Shown here one piece after another: positions 7,024 through 15,360 of a DNA stretch of 64,000 bases (position 1 is the stretch's first letter; each line of letters starts with the position of its first letter). The notes under the pieces are model-generated. The model did no database searches. It was given only the letters and a program-made list of their open reading frames with translations, and was not told the DNA's origin. The stretch is from UMGS1532 sp045542355 (GTDB taxonomy: Bacteria; Bacillota; Clostridia; Oscillospirales; Acutalibacteraceae), in assembly GCA_045542355.1 (NCBI GenBank), contig JAZQKX010000017.1, forward strand, positions 1 through 64,000, given 5' to 3'. The position numbers were made by a program, and so were the translations under genes.

Positions 7024-9174
7024 ATGTATATTCTAAAAAACGCATTCAAAAGCATAGTCCGCGCAAAGGGCAGAAATCTGCTTATCGGACTCATTGTGCT
7101 GGTGCTTTCGGTATCCTCTTGCATTGGTCTTTCCATAAAGAGGTCCAACACCACCCTTAAAAATCAATATGCCGAGGATAGAGAGATAACCGCCACTCTC
7201 ACCTCCACCGAAAGAGGCAAGGCAATGGAGGGTATACCTTTAGAAACCCTTGAGAATCATGCCGAAAACCCTCTTGTAAAGAGCTTTAGCTATAGCGCTT
7301 CCCTTTACTTTTCAGCGGGTGACGGAATCGAGCCATTAGATGTTTCGGGATCTTTCGGGCAAAACCGCGATTTCAGAGACAAATACGGAGATATTGAAAA
7401 CGGAGAAAAAATCACCTCCTCTACCAGTAGCTCCACCACCTCCACAGAATCTGTCACCGAGGAAGATACAGCCGATGAAGAAGACGGCACTGTTATTAAT
7501 CTAAGTCACACAAACGCGGGTTCAGTCCTAAATTTAGTGAACGATGGAGAGGGTAACGAGCCTCAAGACACCCCTGCTCAACAAAACCAACCGACAGAGG
7601 AACCAACCGTATCTTCCGAAACAGAAAATACTTCCAGCGTTGAGTCAAGCTCTCAGTCAGCAACCTCCTCTGCTACAGAAAGCAATAACTCACAGACTGA
7701 CGGAGACACAGGTAATCCAACCCAGGAATCAGTTTCCTCCCGTCCCTCAGACTCCGCGCCCAACAATGGGGAACAGCAATCCCCTCAGATGCCACAGGGA
7801 GATACCGACAATAACACCGAGAGAGTTGAAAACGGCATTACAGAAAATCAAAAAGATACCGAAAAGAATAATACCAACCAAAACGACCTCACCGATGATA
7901 CACAGACCTTCCCAGCAATGCCTCAAAACCCACAGGGCGGCACCGAAAACAGTGCCACACCCCCCAGTGGCGGTAACTTCCCAGGTGGTAACACATTCAT
8001 CACTAATAATCAAATTATAAACAATCAGTTCTTCTTCAATATGGCATCCATGAATGATTTTACCGTTGTGGGATATAACAGCACCGACGCTATGCCGTCC
8101 TATGTTAGCAGTTTAGATGTGCTGGATTTAGAGGACTCGGCTCGAAACTGTGTGATTTCCAAGGCATTGGCTGATGAGAACAAGCTGGAGATTGGCGACA
8201 GTTTCAAGCTTACCAACCCCAACAATGATGAGGAAAGTTACAAATTCACCATTGTGGGGATTTGCGACACTTCAGAATCCACCGACACAGCCGACACCTC
8301 CTCCAACGCTTCCTACACCGATAACTACATCCATATCAGCTCAGCGGCAATAGAGAAAATCGTTGCCACAAGCGAAAAGAAAAACGCTGACAACGAGGAT
8401 TCTGACAGCGAAAATTCCGAAGAAAAAAGCCCTGTCCTCTCCCCTATCTACAGCGGTACCTACAGCTTCAAGAACCTCACAGATTACAACTCTATGAATG
8501 AACTGGTTTCAGCCGACAGCTACTCCTTGGTTTCGGAGGATGTGGAAAACTACGAGCAGAGCATAGAACAGCTTGAGACCCTTGGCGGATATGCCACATA
8601 TTTTCTGATTGTTATATTCATAATCGGCGCGATTGTTCTTGTGATAATCAATCTTTTCAGCATTCGCGACAGGAAATATGAAATAGGTGTGCTAACAGCC
8701 ATCGGCATGAAAAAACACAAGGTTGCCACACAGTTCGTTATCGAGCTTTTCTGCATCACCTTTTCGGCTCTTATCATAGGTAGTTGTATTGGCGCGGTGT
8801 CCTCTGTGCCTATAACAAACGGACTTCTCACCACAATTAACACCACCTCCGCTGAAGCGTCAGAGGATTCTTCCGTGGTTGCTAATCCCTTTGAAGACGG
8901 CGGACAAATGACTCCTCCAGATATCACCGACGGCAACACCCCACCCGAAATGCCAAACGATGCTATGGGTGGTAAAGGCGGCATGGGCGGACGTTTCCAA
9001 GGCTTCATGCAAAACACCAACAACTACATTGCCAGTGTTACCTCTGCCACAGACCTGACGGTTATCGGGCAGATGATATTGGTGGGTCTGGGACTCACGC
9101 TGATTTCGGCTCTGTCTGCAGTGCTGTTTGTGATGCGGTATGAGCCGCTGAAAATCCTTAGCAATAGAGAATAA
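7024..9174 (+). CDS. ABC transporter permease, MacB/FtsX type, with a large disordered insert
   Basis: A 716-residue protein. Membrane helices are at about 18-38, 521-545, 573-595 and 680-705, the one-plus-three layout of MacB/FtsX permeases, with the FtsX signature region YEIGVLTAIGMKKHKV near 552. The extracellular part between the first two helices holds a MacB-like periplasmic core split by about 215 residues (127-340) of Ser/Thr/Asn/Gln/Glu/Pro. A second Gly/Met/Pro-rich stretch lies at about 625-665 between the third and fourth helices. It is followed 17 bp later by its ATPase. Such pairs are mechanotransmitters or exporters of peptides or lipids rather than channels. The inserts are unusual and suggest a long tether across the cell wall; substrate unknown. 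Confidence 0.85.
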   Translation: MYILKNAFKSIVRAKGRNLLIGLIVLVLSVSSCIGLSIKRSNTTLKNQYAEDREITATLTSTERGKAMEGIPLETLENHAENPLVKSFSYSASLYFSAGDGIEPLDVSGSFGQNRDFRDKYGDIENGEKITSSTSSSTTSTESVTEEDTADEEDGTVINLSHTNAGSVLNLVNDGEGNEPQDTPAQQNQPTEEPTVSSETENTSSVESSSQSATSSATESNNSQTDGDTGNPTQESVSSRPSDSAPNNGEQQSPQMPQGDTDNNTERVENGITENQKDTEKNNTNQNDLTDDTQTFPAMPQNPQGGTENSATPPSGGNFPGGNTFITNNQIINNQFFFNMASMNDFTVVGYNSTDAMPSYVSSLDVLDLEDSARNCVISKALADENKLEIGDSFKLTNPNNDEESYKFTIVGICDTSESTDTADTSSNASYTDNYIHISSAAIEKIVATSEKKNADNEDSDSENSEEKSPVLSPIYSGTYSFKNLTDYNSMNELVSADSYSLVSEDVENYEQSIEQLETLGGYATYFLIVIFIIGAIVLVIINLFSIRDRKYEIGVLTAIGMKKHKVATQFVIELFCITFSALIIGSCIGAVSSVPITNGLLTTINTTSAEASEDSSVVANPFEDGGQMTPPDITDGNTPPEMPNDAMGGKGGMGGRFQGFMQNTNNYIASVTSATDLTVIGQMILVGLGLTLISALSAVLFVMRYEPLKILSNRE

Positions 9175-9191
9175 TTAAGGGGGTTGATTTT

Positions 9192-9839
9192 ATGAACATT
9201 TTAGAATTAGATAATTTAGGCTATCACTACGACAAAAACTCCCGCATGATTTTAGAGAATATGAACTTGGGTTTCGAGCAGGGTAAAATCTATGCCATTG
9301 TAGGCAAATCAGGAGCGGGTAAAACCACGCTTCTCTCTCTGCTTTCGGGTCTTGCTAAGCCTACCCACGGCAGGATTTTATACGAGGGAAAGGATATAGT
9401 TAAACTTGATAGATATAAATACAGAAGCCGAAATGTTGGAGTTGTATTTCAAAGCTTTAATCTGCTTTTCCACATGAGCGCCGTAGAAAACGTACAGCTT
9501 TCTATGGACATCGCGGGGGTTAAGGTTAAGAACAAAAAAGCTGTAGCACAGGAATATCTTAAAAAGGTACAGCTTGAGGAGGAGGAGTTAGACCGCAAGG
9601 TATTGCTTCTTTCGGGCGGTCAGCAACAAAGAGTTGCCATTGCCCGTGCCCTTTCCTACGACCCAAAGATAATCCTCGCCGACGAGCCCACAGGCAACCT
9701 CGACAGCGAAACCCAGGAAGAAATCATGAACATCTTCCGTATGCTTGCAGACGAGGGGAAATGCGTAATAATCGTTACCCACTCCCCAGATGTTTCTAAA
9801 GCCGCCGATGTGGTGTATGAATTGAAACGAACCAAATAA
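9192..9839 (+). CDS. ABC transporter ATP-binding protein, MacB/LolD type
   Basis: A 215-residue ATPase with Walker A GKSGAGKTT (about 38-46), Q-loop VVFQSFNLL, signature LSGGQQQRVAIARAL (about 139-153), Walker B IILADEPTGNLDS and the switch histidine in VTHSPD. EPTGNLDSET is characteristic of the MacB/LolD/FtsE branch. It lies 17 bp after the permease and is followed by a terminator, so the two genes form a complete transporter operon. It works on the inner face of the membrane, hydrolysing ATP to move the permease's extracellular domain. Confidence 0.93.
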   Translation: MNILELDNLGYHYDKNSRMILENMNLGFEQGKIYAIVGKSGAGKTTLLSLLSGLAKPTHGRILYEGKDIVKLDRYKYRSRNVGVVFQSFNLLFHMSAVENVQLSMDIAGVKVKNKKAVAQEYLKKVQLEEEELDRKVLLLSGGQQQRVAIARALSYDPKIILADEPTGNLDSETQEEIMNIFRMLADEGKCVIIVTHSPDVSKAADVVYELKRTK

Positions 9840-9846
9840 AGCATTT

Positions 9847-9875
9847 AACCCGCCCTACAAAATGGGCGGGTTTTG
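9847..9875 (+). terminator. Intrinsic terminator after the ABC operon
   Basis: AACCCGCCC (9847-9855) pairs with GGGCGGGTT (9864-9872), followed by TTTG. Confidence 0.9.
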
Positions 9876-10012
9876 TATAATTCGACTTTGCATTTGTACA
9901 GATTGACTTTATTGATGGTATGTGATAAAATTAATATAGATTTATTTTCCCTCAAACTGCATACGCTTAAATAAAGAGTACTTGATTTAAAGCTTTTGGA
10001 GGAAATAATATC

Positions 10013-11380
10013 ATGGCAAAATATTTTGGTACAGACGGCTTCCGCGGCGAAGCCGGAAAAACACTTACCAGCGAACATGCCTACAAAATCGGTCGATTCC
10101 TCGGCTGGTACTACGGCAAGGAGAAAAAAGAGCGGGTAAAGGTTGTGATTGGTAAAGACACCCGTCTTTCCAGCTATATGTTTGAATACGCTATTATTGC
10201 GGGTCTCACCGCATCAGGCGCCGATGCATATATGCTACATGTTACCACCACCCCCAGTGTTTCCTATGCCACCCATACCGATGAATTCGCCTGTGGAATT
10301 ATGATTTCCGCCAGTCACAATCCCTACTATGATAACGGAATCAAGCTTGTAAACCACAAGGGCGAAAAAATCGATGATGATACCATCGAGAAAATCGAGC
10401 TGTATCTTGACGGCAACCTTGCCGCCTTAGGTGTTGAGGGTGATGATTTGCCCTTGGCAACTGGCGCCGATATTGGCAGAAGTGTGGATTATTCCGCAGG
10501 AAGAAATATGTACATTGGCTATCTTATTTCTCTCTCTGCCCGTTCTTTCAAGCGTCTTAACATAGGTCTTGACTGCGCAAACGGCAGTGCCTGGATGATT
10601 GCTAAAAGTGTTTTTGATGCGTTGGGTGCTACAACTCACACCATCAACGCCGCACCCGACGGAACCAACATCAACGAAAATGCGGGTTCTACCCACATTG
10701 AGGTATTGCAGGATTTCGTCAAGGATAATGAGCTCGATATGGGCTTCGCATTTGATGGAGATGCGGACCGCTGTATTGCGGTTGATGAAAAGGGAAACGT
10801 GGTAAACGGCGACCATATTCTTTACATATTCGGTGTGGATATGAAAAACCGTGGAATCCTTTCCAACAACACCGTTGTCACCACCGTCATGTCCAATATG
10901 GGACTGTACAAGGCATTAAAGGAAGCCGACATTGACTACACCCAGACCAAAGTCGGCGACAAGTATGTCTACGAAAACATGGTTACCTACGGAAACCGTG
11001 TTGGCGGAGAACAGTCAGGTCACATTATCCTCAGCAAATATGCCACCACAGGTGACGGACTCCTCACAGCTATAAAACTTGCCGAGGCTTGTCTTAACGC
11101 AAAGCAAACCCTTTCAAAACTTGCTGAACCTGTTAAGATGTTCCCACAGTTGCTGAAGAACATCCGCGTGGAAGATAAAGCGGCGGTGCGTGAGGATGAG
11201 GCTATTAAAGAAAAGGTAGCCGAAATCACTAAGAAGCTTTCCGACAGCGGAAGAATTCTGCTGAGAGAAAGCGGAACTGAGCCTTTAATCAGAGTTATGG
11301 TTGAGGCAGAAAGCGAAGAAATTTGCCACACTTATGTAGATGAAGTTATAGAACTTATCAAGGCACGTGGCCTCGCTTAA
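10013..11380 (+). CDS. glmM: Phosphoglucosamine mutase
   Basis: A 455-residue cytoplasmic enzyme interconverting glucosamine-6-phosphate and glucosamine-1-phosphate on the way to UDP-GlcNAc. The phosphoserine is S101 in MISASHNP, the metal loop is DGDADRC near residue 247, and the C-terminal phosphate-binding loop is RESGTEPLIRVMVE. The start MAKYFGTDGFRG is canonical for GlmM and is preceded by GGAGG. It lies just upstream of glmS, which makes its substrate; a hairpin and the glmS ribozyme separate them. Confidence 0.96.
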   Translation: MAKYFGTDGFRGEAGKTLTSEHAYKIGRFLGWYYGKEKKERVKVVIGKDTRLSSYMFEYAIIAGLTASGADAYMLHVTTTPSVSYATHTDEFACGIMISASHNPYYDNGIKLVNHKGEKIDDDTIEKIELYLDGNLAALGVEGDDLPLATGADIGRSVDYSAGRNMYIGYLISLSARSFKRLNIGLDCANGSAWMIAKSVFDALGATTHTINAAPDGTNINENAGSTHIEVLQDFVKDNELDMGFAFDGDADRCIAVDEKGNVVNGDHILYIFGVDMKNRGILSNNTVVTTVMSNMGLYKALKEADIDYTQTKVGDKYVYENMVTYGNRVGGEQSGHIILSKYATTGDGLLTAIKLAEACLNAKQTLSKLAEPVKMFPQLLKNIRVEDKAAVREDEAIKEKVAEITKKLSDSGRILLRESGTEPLIRVMVEAESEEICHTYVDEVIELIKARGLA

Positions 11381-11389
11381 AAATTAAAT

Positions 11390-11420
11390 GTTTGCGGTGC
11401 TCCAAAAGGGCGCCGCAAAC
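11390..11420. other. Stem-loop between glmM and the glmS ribozyme
   Basis: GTTTGCGGTGC (11390-11400) pairs with GCGCCGCAAAC (11410-11420) with one G-U. There is no T run on the plus side, so it is more likely a 3'-end stabiliser or processing hairpin than a clean terminator, and read-through into glmS is possible. Confidence 0.6.
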
Positions 11421-11465
11421 ACGGAAAGTATGCAGTGAAAATTAAATCACCCGAAAATCAGGGAA

Positions 11466-11660
11466 ATGATAGCGCCAGACCGCCTTAGCTCTTGGGCGGT
11501 TAACGAGGAAAGAGGTTAATGGGGATATATTTAAAGGATTTTTCTTGCGATATATACTCTATCGAAATCTTCGGCGGATGCCTCTTCGGTGAAGCAACAC
11601 CGTTAATGTGTGGGTAAAATATACGGGTAACCGTAAAACAAAGCCCTACATACTTGCAAT
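11466..11660 (+). promoter_or_regulatory. glmS ribozyme (GlcN6P-sensing self-cleaving riboswitch)
   Basis: The sequence matches the glmS ribozyme core: A|GCGCCAGA with the cleavage site between 11471 and 11472, P2 helix ACCGCC/GGCGGT, then TAACGAGGAAAGAGGTTA (P2.1 region) and, after a variable stem, GAAATCTTCGGCGGATGCCTC. P3 (CGGTG/CACCG) and a P4-like stem TGTGTGGG/CCCTACATA complete it. Glucosamine-6-phosphate acts as cofactor for self-cleavage, after which the glmS mRNA is degraded. It is correctly placed about 225 bp upstream of glmS. Confidence 0.93.
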
Positions 11661-11728
11661 ATTCCAATATATTTGTGCATATTGAACCACTTTCAACAAA
11701 TAGAATTAATATGCGCGAAAGGGATTTG

Positions 11729-11778
11729 CCGTGAGACTCTCGCGGTTTTCGGTGTTGCAAAGAAATCGGTGTTATAAT
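11729..11778 (+). promoter_or_regulatory. Hairpin with T run followed by an extended -10 element, downstream of the ribozyme
   Basis: CCGTGAG/CTCGCGG (11729-11735 and 11739-11745) is followed by TTTT. About 20 bp later lies TGTTATAAT (11770-11778), an extended -10. No good -35 is seen at 16-18 bp. If active it would give glmS transcripts lacking the ribozyme. Confidence 0.4.
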
Positions 11779-11884
11779 ACTGTTTATTTCTGTATACAAA
11801 ATCTATTTGAAAAATTTTGAGCTGCCCGAAAACTGCAGATTTCACCCAAAATCTCAACTTTAAAGAAGAAAGGATTTTGCAATT

Positions 11885-13711
11885 ATGTGTGGAATAGTAG
11901 GTTTTACTGGCAGCTCTAATGCTGTGCCAAAAATCATAAAGGGCTTAAAGGTGCTGGAATACAGAGGTTATGACTCCGTGGGTGTTGCTGTAAGCGGACA
12001 TGACAACATCACCCTTATCAAATGTCGCGGAAGAGTAGACAGTCTTCGCGAAAAAATTAAAGCAGAGGGCTTTGAGGGCACTAGGTGTGGTATAGGTCAT
12101 ACCCGTTGGGCAACCCACGGCGGTCCCAGCGACATAAATGCTCACCCTCACAAAACCGATGTGTTGGCACTTGTTCACAACGGTATTATTGAAAACTACA
12201 GAGAACTGAAATCCACCCTGCCTTTGGGAGGAAAGGAACTTCTTTCCGAAACCGACACAGAGGTTGCTGCGTGGGTAATCAGTGAGGAATATAAAAAAAG
12301 CGGTGACCCTATAGCCGCCATTCTGGAAGCTATAAAAAAAATCACAGGCTCTTATGCTTTTCAGATTATATTTAAAGACCGAGAGGGAGAGATCTTTGCC
12401 ATAAGAAAGGATAGTCCCCTGATTATTGGTAAGGGTGTTGACGGAGGTTATCTTGCTTCCGATATGACAGCACTTCTCCCCTTTACAAATGTGTTCTGCT
12501 ATCCAAAAGAGGGTGAACTTGTTCACATAACCCCCGACAAAATCACTCTACACTCTGCTGATGGTCAACTCGCTCCCCAGTGGCAGAAGACCGACATGAC
12601 GGTGGAGGCGGCGGAAAAGTGCGGTTATCCCCACTTTATGCTGAAAGAAATTCATGAACAGCCTGATGCGTTTTTCAAAACAGTGAGTTCCAGAATTAAA
12701 GACGGACTGCCCAGCTTTTCGGGTGATGGTGTAAGCGATGAATTGCTTAAAAAGGTAAATAAGGTCTATGTTGTTGCATGTGGCTCCGCCATGCACGCAG
12801 GACTTGTGGGTAAACATCTCATAGAGCACATGGCAAGAATACCTGTAACTGTTGAAATTGCTTCAGAGTTCCGCTACAACGAGCCTATTATTGACGAAAA
12901 GACCCTTATCATCATCGTTTCCCAATCGGGTGAAACCGCCGACAGTCTTGCAGCTCTCCGCTACGGAAAACAGCATGGTGCCTTTACAATGGGCATTATT
13001 AATGTTGTAGGCTCCAGTATTGCCAGAGAGGCAGACGCCACCCTTTACACCTACGCGGGACCCGAAATCGCCGTTGCCACAACCAAGGGCTACTGCGTTC
13101 AGGTTGCGGCATTTATGCTACTCGCCGCAAAATTGGCTCATTTTTGCGGTACAATGTCCCAAGATTCTGTTAAACAACTTTGCCACAGCCTTTACCACAG
13201 TGTACCTAAAGCAATAGAGGGCACTTTCCAGCTCCACGATAAAATCAAGGAAATTGCAAAGCGCTTTTATAAAAATGATAACCTATTCTATATAGGCAGA
13301 GGACTCGACCACGCTCTTTGTGTTGAAGGTTCTTTGAAGCTCAAGGAAATATCATATATACATAGCGAGGCATACGCAGCGGGAGAGCTTAAACACGGAA
13401 CGATTTCCCTTATAACCGAGGGTACACCAGTGATTGCGCTATCTACCTCAGACCTGCTATATGATAAGACTGTAAGCAATATCAGAGAATGCTCCAGTCG
13501 AGGAGCCGATGTACTGTTCATCTGTCACGATGAGGCACGTGAGCCTGAGAATGTGGCAAGTACAGTTATAAGACTACCGAGATGTGAAAAGTATGCCGAG
13601 ATTCTTTCTGCCGCAGTGACTATGCAACTTCTGGCATACGAAATCGCAGTACTTCGTGACTGTGACATTGATAAGCCCCGAAATCTCGCTAAGTCGGTTA
13701 CTGTGGAGTAG
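11885..13711 (+). CDS. glmS: Glutamine-fructose-6-phosphate aminotransferase (isomerizing)
   Basis: A 608-residue cytoplasmic enzyme making glucosamine-6-phosphate from fructose-6-phosphate and glutamine. Mature C1 of CGIVGF is the glutaminase nucleophile; EYRGYDSVG and the GHTRWATHG motif complete the N-terminal Ntn domain (to about 240). Two SIS isomerase domains follow, with SQSGETADS near 345 and the C-terminal KPRNLAKSVTVE tail. Length and ends are typical. It is controlled by the upstream ribozyme and is followed by a strong terminator at 13752. Confidence 0.97.
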   Translation: MCGIVGFTGSSNAVPKIIKGLKVLEYRGYDSVGVAVSGHDNITLIKCRGRVDSLREKIKAEGFEGTRCGIGHTRWATHGGPSDINAHPHKTDVLALVHNGIIENYRELKSTLPLGGKELLSETDTEVAAWVISEEYKKSGDPIAAILEAIKKITGSYAFQIIFKDREGEIFAIRKDSPLIIGKGVDGGYLASDMTALLPFTNVFCYPKEGELVHITPDKITLHSADGQLAPQWQKTDMTVEAAEKCGYPHFMLKEIHEQPDAFFKTVSSRIKDGLPSFSGDGVSDELLKKVNKVYVVACGSAMHAGLVGKHLIEHMARIPVTVEIASEFRYNEPIIDEKTLIIIVSQSGETADSLAALRYGKQHGAFTMGIINVVGSSIAREADATLYTYAGPEIAVATTKGYCVQVAAFMLLAAKLAHFCGTMSQDSVKQLCHSLYHSVPKAIEGTFQLHDKIKEIAKRFYKNDNLFYIGRGLDHALCVEGSLKLKEISYIHSEAYAAGELKHGTISLITEGTPVIALSTSDLLYDKTVSNIRECSSRGADVLFICHDEAREPENVASTVIRLPRCEKYAEILSAAVTMQLLAYEIAVLRDCDIDKPRNLAKSVTVE

Positions 13712-13751
13712 CACCGGTATTTCAATAATTATATTATAAACTTTAATTTAG

Positions 13752-13797
13752 CCTCTAAACCTTGACTTTTTCAGGGTTTAGAGGTATTATATTTTTA
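13752..13797 (+). terminator. Intrinsic terminator after glmS
   Basis: CCTCTAAACC (13752-13761) pairs with GGTTTAGAGG (13775-13784), followed by TATTATATTTTTA. Confidence 0.88.
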
Positions 13798-13822
13798 TAT
13801 AACTTGAAATGAGGGTATATAG

Positions 13823-15199
13823 ATGTTAAAGAACTGCGAAAAGGATATGGAAACAATCGTTAACCTCGCAAAAAACAGAGGTTATGTTTATGCAGGTAGT
13901 GAAATTTACGGCGGTCTTGCCAACTCTTGGGACTACGGTCCCTTAGGTGTTGAATTCAAAAACAACGTTAAAAAGGCTTGGTGGAAGAAATTCGTTCAGG
14001 AGTCTCCCTACAACGTAGGTCTCGACTCTGCAATTATAATGAATCCCGAAACCTGGGTAACCAGCGGTCATGTTGGTGGATTCTCCGATCCCCTTATGGA
14101 TTGTAAGGAATGTCACGCACGTCACCGCGCCGACAAGCTTATTGAAGATCACGGCGGTCATGCAGAGGGTATGACCTTCGAGCAGATGGAGCAGTACATA
14201 GCCGAAAACGGTCTTGAATGTCCCGAATGCGGAAGCAAAAACTTTACCGACATCCGTAAGTTCAACCTTATGTTTAAAACCTTTATCGGTGTAACAGAAG
14301 ACGCTAAGAACGAGGTTTACCTCCGCCCAGAAACCGCTCAGGGTATTTTTGTTAACTATGCAAACATCCAGCGTACAACACGCAAAAAGCTCCCATTTGG
14401 CGTTTGCCAGATAGGTAAATCTTTTAGAAATGAGATTACCCCAGGTAACTTCATTTTCCGTACCCGTGAATTTGAGCAGATGGAATGTGAATTTTTCTGC
14501 AAACCCGATACCGACCTTGAATGGTTCTACTATTGGAAAGACTACTGCAAAAACTGGCTCTTAAGCCTTGGTATCAAGGAAGAGAACATGCGTCTGCGCG
14601 ACCACGAAAAGGAAGAGCTTTCTTTCTATTCAAAAGCCACAACCGACATCGAATACCTTTTCCCCTTTGGTTGGGGTGAGCTTTGGGGTATTGCCGACAG
14701 AACTAACTACGACCTTGGCCGTCATCAGGAGGCTTCGGGAAAATCACTCGACTACTTCGATCAGGAAACAGGCGAGAGATACGTACCTTATGTTGTTGAG
14801 CCCTCTCTGGGTGCTGACCGTGTTGTACTTACCTTCCTGTGCGAAGCCTACGACGAGGAGGACGACGAAAAGGGTGACAAGCGCGTTATTCTCCACCTCC
14901 ACCCTGCCCTTGCTCCTTTCAAGGCGGCAATCCTGCCTTTGAGCAAAAAGCTGAGCGAGGAAGCCACCAAAATTTTCCAAGACCTTTCTAAGGAATTCAT
15001 GGTTGATTTTGATGAATCAGGCTCCATCGGTAAGCGTTACCGCCGTCAGGACGAAATCGGTACTCCCTACTGCATCACCTACGATTTCGACAGCGTGGAA
15101 GACAAGTGTGTAACCGTACGCGACCGCGACACCATGGAACAGGTAAGAATGCCTATCTCCGAGCTTAAAGACTTCATCCGCGGAAAACTGGAATTCTAA
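13823..15199 (+). CDS. glyQS: Glycyl-tRNA synthetase, single-chain (alpha2) type
   Basis: A 458-residue class II synthetase that charges tRNA-Gly. Motif 2 region FRNEITPGNFIFRTREFEQME and motif 3 VEPSLGADRVVL are visible, as is the insertion CKECHARHRADK paired with CPECGSKNF, a zinc-ribbon-like element. The start MLKNCEKDMETIVNLAKNRG and YDYGPLG-like NSWDYGPLG are typical of GlyQS in Firmicutes. The C-terminal anticodon-binding domain (about 350-458) contains SGSIGKRYRRQDEIGTPYC. No T-box is visible in the short 110-bp leader. Confidence 0.95.
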   Translation: MLKNCEKDMETIVNLAKNRGYVYAGSEIYGGLANSWDYGPLGVEFKNNVKKAWWKKFVQESPYNVGLDSAIIMNPETWVTSGHVGGFSDPLMDCKECHARHRADKLIEDHGGHAEGMTFEQMEQYIAENGLECPECGSKNFTDIRKFNLMFKTFIGVTEDAKNEVYLRPETAQGIFVNYANIQRTTRKKLPFGVCQIGKSFRNEITPGNFIFRTREFEQMECEFFCKPDTDLEWFYYWKDYCKNWLLSLGIKEENMRLRDHEKEELSFYSKATTDIEYLFPFGWGELWGIADRTNYDLGRHQEASGKSLDYFDQETGERYVPYVVEPSLGADRVVLTFLCEAYDEEDDEKGDKRVILHLHPALAPFKAAILPLSKKLSEEATKIFQDLSKEFMVDFDESGSIGKRYRRQDEIGTPYCITYDFDSVEDKCVTVRDRDTMEQVRMPISELKDFIRGKLEF

Positions 15200-15210
15200 A
15201 TATAAGAGTA

Positions 15211-15253
15211 AAACCCGCACTACAAGGCGAACTTTTGTAGTGCGGGTTTAAAT
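15211..15253 (+). terminator. Intrinsic terminator 1 after glyQS
   Basis: A perfect 15-bp stem, AAACCCGCACTACAA (15211-15225) with its complement (15235-15249). Confidence 0.88.
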
Positions 15254-15261
15254 ATAGCGCA

Positions 15262-15295
15262 ACCCCCGATAGCTAACTATCGGGGGTATTTTTAT
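15262..15295 (+). terminator. Intrinsic terminator 2 after glyQS
   Basis: ACCCCCGATAG (15262-15272) pairs with CTATCGGGGGT (15277-15287), then ATTTTTAT. Two terminators in a row separate glyQS from the convergent dockerin gene. Confidence 0.85.
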
Positions 15296-15360
15296 CTTAA
15301 TCCATTATGATATATACAACATTGTTAAAAGTTCTACTGTGTAAACCTGGTTGCAAGTTT

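Noticed and set aside
11390..11420. Strong glmM terminator
   Set aside because: The stem is good but there is no T run on the plus strand, so it was kept only as a stem-loop.
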